From the NCBI GenBank assembly GCA_934646865.1, contig CAKUEU010000080.1, positions 1 to 6,783 on the forward strand: a stretch of 6,783 nucleotides of DNA, given 5' to 3'. This stretch comes from an uncultured Collinsella sp. Lineage in GTDB: Bacteria > Actinomycetota > Coriobacteriia > Coriobacteriales > Coriobacteriaceae. The notes beneath the pieces are model-generated. The model worked only from the letters and a program-made list of their open reading frames with translations, searched no databases and was not told the origin of the DNA. Both the position numbers and the translations under genes were made by a program. Shown here in pieces: positions 1-4,888 of the stretch; within the stretch, counting starts at the first letter, position 1; each line of letters begins with the position of its first letter.

Positions 1-678
1 AATGTTGCGGTCGCAGGGGATATAGCTAAACGGCTCCTCGGCGTAATAGAAGGAGTTCGAGGTGCCCTGCTCAAAGCTGTAGCGGGTGTAGGGCGTGAGG
101 TCGGCGAGGGACAGCTGCGGGCGGCGGGCGAGCGGGTGGCGCTCGCTTACGAATACGTGGACCTTCGCGTCAAAGAGGGGGTGGAAGCTCGCGCGTGCGT
201 CGGTAAAGGCTTTCTGCAGGACGCGGGCGTTAAAGTCGTCTAGATAGAGGATGCCGATGTCGCTGCGAAACGCGCGGACGTCATCGATGATCTGCGACGT
301 GGTGGTCTCGCGCATGATGAAATCGAACTTGCTGTCGCGGCAGCGCTCGACCACGTTGACGAATGCCTCGACCGAAAAGGCGTAGTGCTGGGCGGAGATG
401 GCAAGGCGGGCTTGCGGGGTGCCGCCGTCCTCGTAGCGGGCCTCGAGCATATCGGCCTGCTCTACAACCTGGCGCGCATAGCCCAAAAGCTCGGTGCCGT
501 CGTTGGTGAGCGTGACGCCGCGGCTGGAGCGCGTAAAGATCTCCAAGTGGAGCTCCTGCTCCAGGCTTTTGACGGCGTTTGAGATGTTGGACTGAGCGGT
601 ATAGAGGCGCTGGGCTGCGGCGTTGATTGAGCCGGACTCTGCCACGGCGATCAGAAAACGAAGCTGCTGAAGGGTCAT
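1..678 (-). CDS. LysR-type transcriptional regulator, C-terminus cut by window edge
   Basis: DNA-binding regulator, 226 residues visible and still open at base 1; the family is about 300 residues, so roughly the last 70-80 are missing. Residues 1-60 form the winged helix-turn-helix: it opens MTLQQLRFLIAVAESGSINA, continues with AAQRLYTAQSNISNAVKSLE, and ends in the wing RSSRGVTLTNDG. From about residue 90 the effector-binding domain begins (ARLAISAQHYAF, later SDIGILYL and VFVSERHPLA). The start at 678 is preferred because AAAGGA lies 8 nt upstream of it; an in-frame ATG at 687 directly abuts that site and has no spacing. It is divergent from metY across a 273-bp spacer, the classic LysR arrangement, so regulation of metY and of itself is inferred. 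The effector is unknown; sulfur-pathway compounds such as O-acetylserine or homocysteine are used by relatives like CysB and MetR. Family certain, target likely. Confidence 0.93.
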   Translation of the reverse strand, partial: MTLQQLRFLIAVAESGSINAAAQRLYTAQSNISNAVKSLEQELHLEIFTRSSRGVTLTNDGTELLGYARQVVEQADMLEARYEDGGTPQARLAISAQHYAFSVEAFVNVVERCRDSKFDFIMRETTTSQIIDDVRAFRSDIGILYLDDFNARVLQKAFTDARASFHPLFDAKVHVFVSERHPLARRPQLSLADLTPYTRYSFEQGTSNSFYYAEEPFSYIPCDRNI

Positions 679-697
679 CGACGCCATCCTTTCGATT

Positions 698-723
698 GCT
701 ATCTATAAAACCGATAACAGGTT
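698..723. promoter_or_regulatory. Candidate LysR operator dyads in the divergent spacer
   Basis: Two overlapping imperfect dyads are visible: GCTATC (698-703) with GATAAC (713-718), 5 of 6 pairs over a 9-nt gap, and AACC (709-712) with GGTT (720-723) over a 7-nt gap. T704 and A716 also give the T-N11-A spacing usual for LysR boxes. Centres lie about 58-66 bp upstream of the predicted metY transcription start, where activating LysR proteins normally bind, and 20-45 bp before the regulator's own start codon. The dyads are short and could be chance. Confidence 0.35.
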
Positions 724-738
724 AGCGCTTTTAAGTGA

Positions 739-767
739 TTGACCGAGTGAAACAATGCTCGTACTAT
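739..767 (+). promoter_or_regulatory. metY promoter, -35 TTGACC / -10 TACTAT
   Basis: TTGACC at 739-744 matches the sigma-70-type -35 box in 5 of 6 positions. TACTAT at 762-767 matches the -10 box in 4 of 6, and the spacer is exactly 17 bp. Transcription would begin near 774, giving metY an untranslated leader of roughly 180 nt and placing the short leader ORF about 60 nt into the transcript. It is the best promoter match seen in the window. Confidence 0.7.
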
Positions 768-835
768 TCAAAACACACAAAGGCGGTAGGTAATTAAGCC
801 GACCACGGAACCGGGATGCGAAAGGAGACCCGCAT

Positions 836-889
836 ATGAATTGCTTACCAAGACGAATGCCGGGCTCCTGTTTGCGCCCGTCGGCGTGA
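836..889 (+). CDS. Possible 17-residue leader peptide upstream of metY
   Basis: ATG at 836 opens a 17-codon frame, MNCLPRRMPGSCLRPSA, ending in TGA at 887-889. A strong Shine-Dalgarno, AAAGGAG at 821-827, sits 8 nt upstream, as good as that of any full gene here. The frame lies between the metY promoter and metY, 62 nt before the metY ATG and in a different reading frame (836 and 952 differ by 116). Two of 17 residues are cysteine and two are methionine, the products of the pathway that metY feeds. Cysteine-containing leader peptides that control sulfur genes by translation-coupled attenuation are known in mycobacteria and relatives. A similar role here is inference: there are no consecutive Cys codons, and I recognise no published homologue of this peptide. 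Confidence 0.45.
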   Translation: MNCLPRRMPGSCLRPSA

Positions 890-939
890 TCAGGAGACAG
901 CGACTTACTTCTCTCTTATTTATTTGCTTTCGTTCGATC

Positions 940-945
940 AAGGAG
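940..945 (+). promoter_or_regulatory. metY ribosome binding site AAGGAG
   Basis: AAGGAG lies 6 nt before the ATG at 952 and fixes the metY start. The same frame stays open upstream to a TTG at 841, but that would add 37 residues unlike the family N-terminus and has no ribosome site at a usable distance. The site sits in a small GATC-AAGGA-GATC self-complementary element (936-948), which could weakly mask it. Confidence 0.8.
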
Positions 946-951
946 ATCATC

Positions 952-2262
952 ATGAGCCAGTTCATCAACAACCCCGAGCACACCTTTGGTTTCGATACCC
1001 TGCAGCTGCACGTTGGCCAGGAGAGCGCCGATCCCGCATCCGATGCCCGCGCCGTGCCTATCTATCAGACCACGAGCTACGTGTTCCGCAACGCCCAGCA
1101 CGCCGCCGACCGCTTTGGCCTTGCCGATGCCGGCAACATCTACGGCCGTCTGACCAACTCCACCCAGGGTGTCTTTGAGGACCGTATCGCCGCGCTCGAG
1201 GGCGGCGTGGCCGGCCTCGCCGTTGCTTCCGGTGCTGCCGCTATCACCTACACCCTGCAGGCACTCGCCCAGGCCGGTGACCACGTGGTGGCCCAGAAGA
1301 CCATCTACGGTGGTTCCTACAACCTGCTGGAGCACACGCTCTCCCAGTTTGGCGTCGAGACCACGTTTGTCGATGCCCATAACCTGGACGAGGTCGAGGG
1401 TGCCATCAAGGACAACACCACGGTCATCTACCTCGAGACGCTCGGCAACCCCAACTCCGACATCCCCAACATCGACGCCATTTCCGAGGTCGCCAAGAAG
1501 CACGGTCTGCCGGTTGTCGTCGACAACACCTTTGGTACCCCGTATCTGTTCCGTCCGCTGGAGCACGGTGCCAACATCGTCGTCCACTCCGCAACCAAGT
1601 TCATCGGTGGCCACGGAACCTCGCTGGGCGGTGTGATCGTCGACGGCGGTAACTTCGATTGGAAGGCAAGCGGCAAGTACGCCCAGATCGCCGAGCCCAA
1701 CCCCTCCTACCATGGCGTCTCGTTTGCCGAGGCTGCTGGTCCTGCCGCCTTCGCAACCTATGTCCGCGCCATCCTGCTGCGCGACGAGGGCGCTTGCATC
1801 AGCCCGTTCAACGCCTGGATCCTGCTCCAGGGCACCGAGACCCTGTCGCTGCGCGTCGACCGTCATGTCGAGAACACCAAGAAGGTCGTCGAGTTTCTGA
1901 ACGGCGACAGCCATGTTGCCAAGGTGAACCACCCGAGCCTGCCCGAGCATCCTGATCATGAGCTCTATCAGAAGTACTTCCCCAACGGCGGTGCCTCGAT
2001 CTTCACCTTCGAGATCAAGGGCGGCCAGGAGGCGGCTTGGAAGTTCATCGATCACCTGCAGGTGTTCTCGCTGCTCGCCAACGTGGCCGACGTCAAGTCG
2101 CTCGTCGTGCACCCGGCTACCACCACGCACTCCCAACTCTCTGCCGAGGAGCTCGCCGAGCAGAACATCACGCCCTCCACGATCCGTCTTTCCATTGGTA
2201 CCGAGAACGCCGAGGACATCATTTGGGATCTGAAGCAGGCCTTCGCCGCACTGGACGAGTAA
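952..2262 (+). CDS. metY: O-acetylhomoserine sulfhydrylase (aminocarboxypropyltransferase)
   Basis: Cytosolic PLP enzyme that joins sulfide to O-acetylhomoserine, giving homocysteine and acetate: direct sulfhydrylation into the methionine pathway. At 436 residues it has full family length (about 425-440). The N-terminus FGFDTLQLHVGQE and PIYQTTSYVF (36-45) are typical of the Cys/Met-metabolism PLP family, as are NIYGRLTNST (62-71), the PLP-contacting ASGAAAI (92-98), and ETLGNPNSDIPNI with VVDNTFGTPY. The Schiff-base lysine is K216 in HSATKFIGGHG. The C-terminal LVVHPATTTHSQL and IRLSIGTEN carry the conserved substrate-carboxylate arginine (R412). The residues 230-265 region (DGGNFDWKASGKY) is the insert that separates MetY from cystathionine gamma-synthase and MetB/MetZ types. 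The divergent LysR gene and long leader imply sulfur-responsive control. It is apparently monocistronic, as a strong terminator follows within about 60 nt. Confidence 0.96.
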   Translation: MSQFINNPEHTFGFDTLQLHVGQESADPASDARAVPIYQTTSYVFRNAQHAADRFGLADAGNIYGRLTNSTQGVFEDRIAALEGGVAGLAVASGAAAITYTLQALAQAGDHVVAQKTIYGGSYNLLEHTLSQFGVETTFVDAHNLDEVEGAIKDNTTVIYLETLGNPNSDIPNIDAISEVAKKHGLPVVVDNTFGTPYLFRPLEHGANIVVHSATKFIGGHGTSLGGVIVDGGNFDWKASGKYAQIAEPNPSYHGVSFAEAAGPAAFATYVRAILLRDEGACISPFNAWILLQGTETLSLRVDRHVENTKKVVEFLNGDSHVAKVNHPSLPEHPDHELYQKYFPNGGASIFTFEIKGGQEAAWKFIDHLQVFSLLANVADVKSLVVHPATTTHSQLSAEELAEQNITPSTIRLSIGTENAEDIIWDLKQAFAALDE

Positions 2263-2322
2263 GGCGACTTGTGCAAGGACCCCTTGCGACTCGATAGGTA
2301 TAACTGCATAAAATGCCTGCTC

Positions 2323-2361
2323 AAGGCGCCTGTGCGAACAATGTTTGCACAGGCGCCTTTT
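2323..2361 (+). terminator. Intrinsic terminator of metY
   Basis: The arms 2323-2338 (AAGGCGCCTGTGCGAA) and 2344-2359 (TTTGCACAGGCGCCTT) form a 16-bp stem with a single G-U pair and a 5-nt loop. It runs into TTTT (2358-2361). A smaller GCAAGG-ACC-CCTTGC hairpin (2273-2287) precedes it without a U-tract. The reverse strand lacks a T-run, so it acts mainly on metY. Confidence 0.9.
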
Positions 2362-2574
2362 CTGCATAGAGAGGGCACTAAAACAGGGTTTTTGAGATGC
2401 TTTATGCATTCGAGTTGTGGAAAACTCCTGTTGAGAGGATGTGAGTTTTACGCAATTGACGTGCACCTTTTGAGAAAAACCGCAGGTCGCGAATTGCTCG
2501 GGGTACTATGCAGCGCGATCGAATCACACGCAGCTCAAACGCAGCAAAAACGCACTACGGAGGTTTCCAGCTAC
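2362..2574. other. Intergenic region before the exported-protein gene
   Basis: The metY-to-exported-gene gap (2263-2574) is 312 nt. After the terminator it is clearly more AT-rich than the genes. A possible -10 box TACTAT occurs at 2504-2509, identical to the metY -10 and likewise preceded closely by GCTCG. No convincing -35 lies 16-18 bp upstream; TTGACG at 2456 and TTGAGA at 2470 are too far away. This is the likely promoter area, giving a 5' leader of about 60 nt. The frame of the downstream gene stays open through this region, but no start signal supports using it. No RNA gene was recognised. Confidence 0.4.
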
Positions 2575-3351
2575 ATGAGGATCGATTCACGAAAACCGAA
2601 AGCCGCCGCCCTTTCCGCCGCTCTGGCTGTGGCACTTTTGGCGGGCGCCGGCGCAACTGATGCCCACGCCGCAACACTGTCCGATGCGGTAGGGTCTACG
2701 CCGTCCGAGGCGACGCTGGTACAGCCCGTCGACTATCGCGGCGATGGCTATGGTTCCATGCAGGAGTGGAACGCCTCGATGGAGGCCAAGCGCGATTCCC
2801 TGGAGATGCGCGCACAGATCATCATGAACATGTATGGCGACTATGCCACCGATGATGAGTGTGCTGTCTTGCAGGGCTGCATCGACGGTGCGGGTAACCT
2901 TTTGACGATGGGGGAGGTCGACGCCAAGTCGACCGAGCTCGACGAGCTTCGCTCCACGCTTGAGAATGCCAAGCGCGAGGCTCTTGAGGCTGCGGCTGCC
3001 GAAGCCGAGGCTGTTGAGGCCGCGCAGGCTTCGTATTACAACGCTGGTTATGGCTCGTCCAACACGTCTGTCGCGTCTTATGCGAACGGGTCGGGTCTGA
3101 CGCGCTCGAGCGGCGTCAATAGCTATAACGGCCGCCGCGAGACCTATTACAGCAGCAATGTGCTTTACCACTATCGCACGGGCGAGTGGACCCAGGATTC
3201 CGAGGGCTTCTGGCGTGATTCCGATGGCTATTACGTTGTGGCTGCGGGCGATATGGCCCAGGGCTCGACCTTTACGGGCTCCAAGGGTGATTGTAAGGTC
3301 TATGACTCTGGCTGCGCTGCCGGAACCACCGACTACTACACTGGCTGGTAA
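2575..3351 (+). CDS. Exported protein with helical region and C-terminal compact domain, unknown function
   Basis: 258 residues, start ATG 2575 with GGAGG at 2559-2563 (11-nt spacing, slightly long). It was chosen because a Sec signal peptide begins here: basic MRIDSRKPK, hydrophobic stretch 11-27 and AHA cleavage site, so the mature protein starts near A33. Residues 60-115 look helical (SMQEWNASMEAKRDSLEM). Residues 115-152 are a Glu/Ala-rich, probably coiled-coil helix. Residues 153-190 are a Tyr/Ser/Asn/Gly linker. The C-terminal part, YYSSNVLYHY then GFWRDSDGYYVVAAGDM and KVYDSGCAAGTTDYYTGW, is compact and Trp/Tyr-rich. It resembles the ends of secreted or cell-wall proteins in Firmicutes and Coriobacteriia, perhaps related to the 3D (double-psi barrel) domain; that link is from memory and unconfirmed. 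The mature protein has four cysteines (96, 102, 240, 247), which could form two disulfides. No LPXTG anchor, lipobox or catalytic motif is visible. It probably acts at the cell surface; the role is unknown. Confidence 0.85.
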   Translation: MRIDSRKPKAAALSAALAVALLAGAGATDAHAATLSDAVGSTPSEATLVQPVDYRGDGYGSMQEWNASMEAKRDSLEMRAQIIMNMYGDYATDDECAVLQGCIDGAGNLLTMGEVDAKSTELDELRSTLENAKREALEAAAAEAEAVEAAQASYYNAGYGSSNTSVASYANGSGLTRSSGVNSYNGRRETYYSSNVLYHYRTGEWTQDSEGFWRDSDGYYVVAAGDMAQGSTFTGSKGDCKVYDSGCAAGTTDYYTGW

Positions 3352-3375
3352 TTAGCCAAAAGCCAATAGGCAGAT

Positions 3376-3431
3376 GACGGGCGGAGGCCTTTGCGATGCT
3401 TTCGGGCAAACGTAAAGGCCTCCGCCCTGTC
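3376..3431. terminator. Strong stem-loop after the exported-protein gene
   Basis: GGGCGGAGGCCTTT (3379-3392) pairs perfectly with AAAGGCCTCCGCCC (3414-3427), 14 bp around a 21-nt loop. GAC/GTC extends it past a one-base bulge. It starts about 25 nt after the stop codon. No U-tract follows on either strand (next bases CTGTCTGTGCGC), so it is a weak intrinsic terminator at best. It could instead protect the mRNA 3' end. Confidence 0.6.
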
Positions 3432-3540
3432 TGTGCGCTTGAGCTAACAGAGCCCTTACCGTGGCGGTACGCCGCGCATATGGGCGCAGGGCACACTAGT
3501 TCATGAGAAATAGGGTCTTTCTCGTGGAGGAAGTGGTCTT

Positions 3541-3747
3541 GTGAACGCTCGAGATATCGCCGTCGCCGCCGTCGCATTGATGCTTGGCTGTCTTGGCCCT
3601 ACCGCCGCGCTTGTCGCGGGCATGCAAGGATCGTGCGGGGCCGCTCCTATCGTGGTCGGTGCGCTGATCGCGGCCGCGCTGCTGGGAAGCGCGGGCGTGG
3701 CCCTTTGTCGCGATGACGAGGACGAGGCTCCGGAGTCGCAGCTCTAA
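3541..3747 (+). CDS. Small membrane protein, two predicted transmembrane helices
   Basis: 68 residues, GTG start at 3541 with GGAGGA at 3526-3531 (9-nt spacing). Hydrophobic segments span about residues 5-27 (IAVAAVALMLGCLGPTAALV and following) and 34-57 (APIVVGALIAAALLGSAGVA and following). A short glycine-containing turn (MQGSCGAA) separates them, so this is a helical hairpin. The tail RDDEDEAPESQL is strongly acidic, with a single arginine at the membrane edge; by charge alone its side of the membrane is uncertain. There are three cysteines, one in each helix and one in the turn. I recognise no family. The ribosome site, clean hydrophobic pattern and terminator after the stop support a real gene. 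No promoter is evident in the 189-nt gap before it, so readthrough from the exported-protein gene is possible. Confidence 0.72.
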   Translation: MNARDIAVAAVALMLGCLGPTAALVAGMQGSCGAAPIVVGALIAAALLGSAGVALCRDDEDEAPESQL

Positions 3748-3784
3748 CCGTCGGAACGCCGACCACTGGTTATAGATGAAGATG

Positions 3785-3823
3785 AAAGCCGCCGCAAGGG
3801 GGAGTGCTCCTTGCGGCGGCTTT
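3785..3823. terminator. Terminator between convergent genes
   Basis: AAAGCCGCCGCAAGG (3785-3799) pairs perfectly with CCTTGCGGCGGCTTT (3809-3823), 15 bp with a 9-nt loop. It lies between the small membrane protein gene (rightward, stop 3747) and the reductase gene (leftward, stop 3857). The A-rich left foot and T-rich right foot let it serve both directions, though the T-runs are only 3 nt. Confidence 0.85.
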
Positions 3824-3856
3824 ACTGTCGAGTCTGTTGACGTGGCGAATCGGGCG

Positions 3857-4771
3857 CTACCAGCTTGCCTCGATATCGCGAATGCGCTGATAGAGCCATT
3901 CGTTCTGAGGCGTCTGGATATCGTGCTTGGCTGCCAGGCGGCAAATGGTGCCCGCGAACTCCTCGACCTCGGTTTGGCGTCGCGCGACGCGGTCTTGCGC
4001 CATCGACGGCATGCCGGCGGGATCGAGCCCCTCGATGAGGTGCACCATCTGCGTCAGGTCTGCTTCGGTCAGCTCGATGCCTTCGGCGTTGGCGACTGCA
4101 AGCGCCTCGCGCATGGCGGAAACAAAGCAGCGACGCTGCTCGAAGCCCTGTTCCGTGGCGCTTCCGTACGTGCCGCCGTAGGCCATACAGGTCTGGTTGA
4201 TGCCGTCGTTGAGCATGAGCTTGGCCCACATGCGGTGTGCGATGTCGGTCTCGACGGTATGGGCGATGCCGCAGCGCGCGTAAAGCTTATCGATGGCGGC
4301 AACGGTCTCGGGGTCGGTGCCGGCGGCCGCGCCAAAACGAATCTCACCGGTGTTGGTAAAGGTGAGCTCGCCGTTGAGGAATACGGCATCCATACCCTGG
4401 CAGATTCCGAGGACGGTGTGCTTCCAGCCAAAGCGCTCGGCGATTTTTTGCTCGCTGGTAATGCCGTTGCACAGCGAGGCGATGAACGTATTGGGGCCCA
4501 CGATGTGCTCCATGGTCTGGATCGCCTGGTTGAGTCCGGTTGTCTTGACCGTGAGGATGACCAGATCGGCGGGCATGGCCTCGCTGGCGCGGACGGACTT
4601 GAGCGCGCAAGGTTTGCCGTTGACGGTGAGCGCGTCGTTTGCGTGACGATCGAAGCGTGCGTCGTCCATAACGTATTCGACGGCGTCGTTGCCGAGCGCC
4701 TGGGCGATCATGCTGCCGTAGAGCAGGCCGACACCGCCTTTGCCGATAAAGGCGACCTTGTTGATCTGCAT
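3857..4771 (-). CDS. panE: Ketopantoate reductase family protein (2-dehydropantoate 2-reductase)
   Basis: NADPH-dependent reductase, predicted to turn 2-dehydropantoate into pantoate for pantothenate and coenzyme A synthesis. From ATG 4771 it has 304 residues, normal for the family. This start is preferred over ATG 4780: the ribosome site GGGGAG (4781-4786) is 9 nt from 4771 but touches 4780. The Rossmann motif is FIGKGGVGLLYG (8-19). Residues matching E. coli PanE catalytic positions are visible: K76 (LTVKTTG), N102 (CNGI), K184 (AKLMLNDGIN) with N188 and N192, and S256, D260 and E268 in PSMAQDRVARRQTEVEEFAG. The C-terminal all-helical domain begins around residue 175. No panB or panC is nearby. 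Family members outside pan operons sometimes reduce other 2-keto acids, so the substrate is less certain than the fold. It lies downstream of the cyclase gene on the same strand, with a terminator in between. Confidence 0.88.
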   Translation of the reverse strand: MQINKVAFIGKGGVGLLYGSMIAQALGNDAVEYVMDDARFDRHANDALTVNGKPCALKSVRASEAMPADLVILTVKTTGLNQAIQTMEHIVGPNTFIASLCNGITSEQKIAERFGWKHTVLGICQGMDAVFLNGELTFTNTGEIRFGAAAGTDPETVAAIDKLYARCGIAHTVETDIAHRMWAKLMLNDGINQTCMAYGGTYGSATEQGFEQRRCFVSAMREALAVANAEGIELTEADLTQMVHLIEGLDPAGMPSMAQDRVARRQTEVEEFAGTICRLAAKHDIQTPQNEWLYQRIRDIEASW

Positions 4772-4780
4772 GTGAATCAT

Positions 4781-4786
4781 CTCCCC
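4781..4786 (-). promoter_or_regulatory. panE ribosome binding site GGGGAG
   Basis: On the minus strand GGGGAG is followed by ATGATTCAC and then the ATG at 4771, a spacing of 9 nt. It overlaps the foot of the terminator region (T-run ends at 4789), so an RNA ending at the terminator would stop just before this site. Confidence 0.7.
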
Positions 4787-4788
4787 AT

Positions 4789-4815
4789 AAAAAGGCGCCC
4801 GCGTGCGGGGCGCCT
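4789..4815 (-). terminator. Intrinsic terminator just before panE; possible attenuator
   Basis: Read leftward, AGGCGCCC (4815-4808) pairs with GGGCGCCT (4800-4793), 8 GC-rich pairs with a 7-nt loop. It is followed by TTTTT (4793-4789), a textbook terminator. It lies 74 nt after the cyclase stop codon and only about 3 nt before the panE ribosome site, leaving no room for a conventional panE promoter between them. It either ends the cyclase mRNA, with panE relying on readthrough, or belongs to the panE leader. Confidence 0.88.
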
Positions 4816-4861
4816 GATGGATTGTAAGCCGCCGGAGCGCCTTGTATGTGCGGGACGGCGG

Positions 4862-4868
4862 ATATATA
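4862..4868 (-). promoter_or_regulatory. Possible -10 box for panE upstream of the terminator
   Basis: On the minus strand TATATAT (4868-4862) lies between the cyclase stop codon and the terminator, in an otherwise GC-rich stretch. If used as a -10 box, transcription would begin near 4855, giving a leader of about 85 nt that contains the terminator. The -35 region (TAAGTC at 17 bp) is poor, so this is tentative. Confidence 0.25.
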
Positions 4869-4888
4869 GAAGAACGGATGCGCTGGAC

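Larger units (their letters stand above)
798..945 (+). promoter_or_regulatory. Structured metY 5' leader with competing Shine-Dalgarno pairings
   Basis: GCCGAC (798-803) can pair with GTCGGC (880-885), enclosing most of the leader ORF. Inside, ATGCG (816-820) pairs with CGCAT (831-835) and presents the leader Shine-Dalgarno AAAGGAG (821-827) in a 10-nt loop immediately before its ATG. CTCCTG (865-870), within the leader ORF, pairs perfectly with CAGGAG (891-896). Its CTCCT is also complementary to AGGAG of the leader site (823-827) and of the metY site (941-945). No SAM-I, SAM-IV, T-box or cobalamin riboswitch core was recognised. The pairings were found by eye; no folding energy was calculated. 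Confidence 0.35.

Noticed and set aside
841..951. In-frame N-terminal extension of metY from a TTG at 841
   Set aside because: There is no ribosome site at a usable distance for 841; AAAGGAG at 821-827 serves the ATG at 836. The family N-terminus begins near 952, which has AAGGAG at 6 nt.
774..951. SAM riboswitch or T-box in the metY leader
   Set aside because: I looked for the SAM-I/SAM-IV core and the T-box GGTGGNACC-type sequence and found neither. A novel class cannot be excluded by eye.
916..2466. Open frame of 516 codons on the minus strand, antisense to metY
   Set aside because: It mirrors the metY codons, a common result in GC-rich genes. The protein has no recognisable domains, and metY has full family motifs on the other strand.
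2269..2574. Upstream in-frame extension of the exported-protein gene
   Set aside because: It would run through the metY terminator and place about 100 residues before a clear signal peptide. GGAGG before 2575 supports the shorter form.
2587..3171. Minus-strand open frame of 194 codons under the exported-protein gene
   Set aside because: It is antisense to a gene with a signal peptide and clear composition, and its product is Arg/Val/Ile-rich without motifs.
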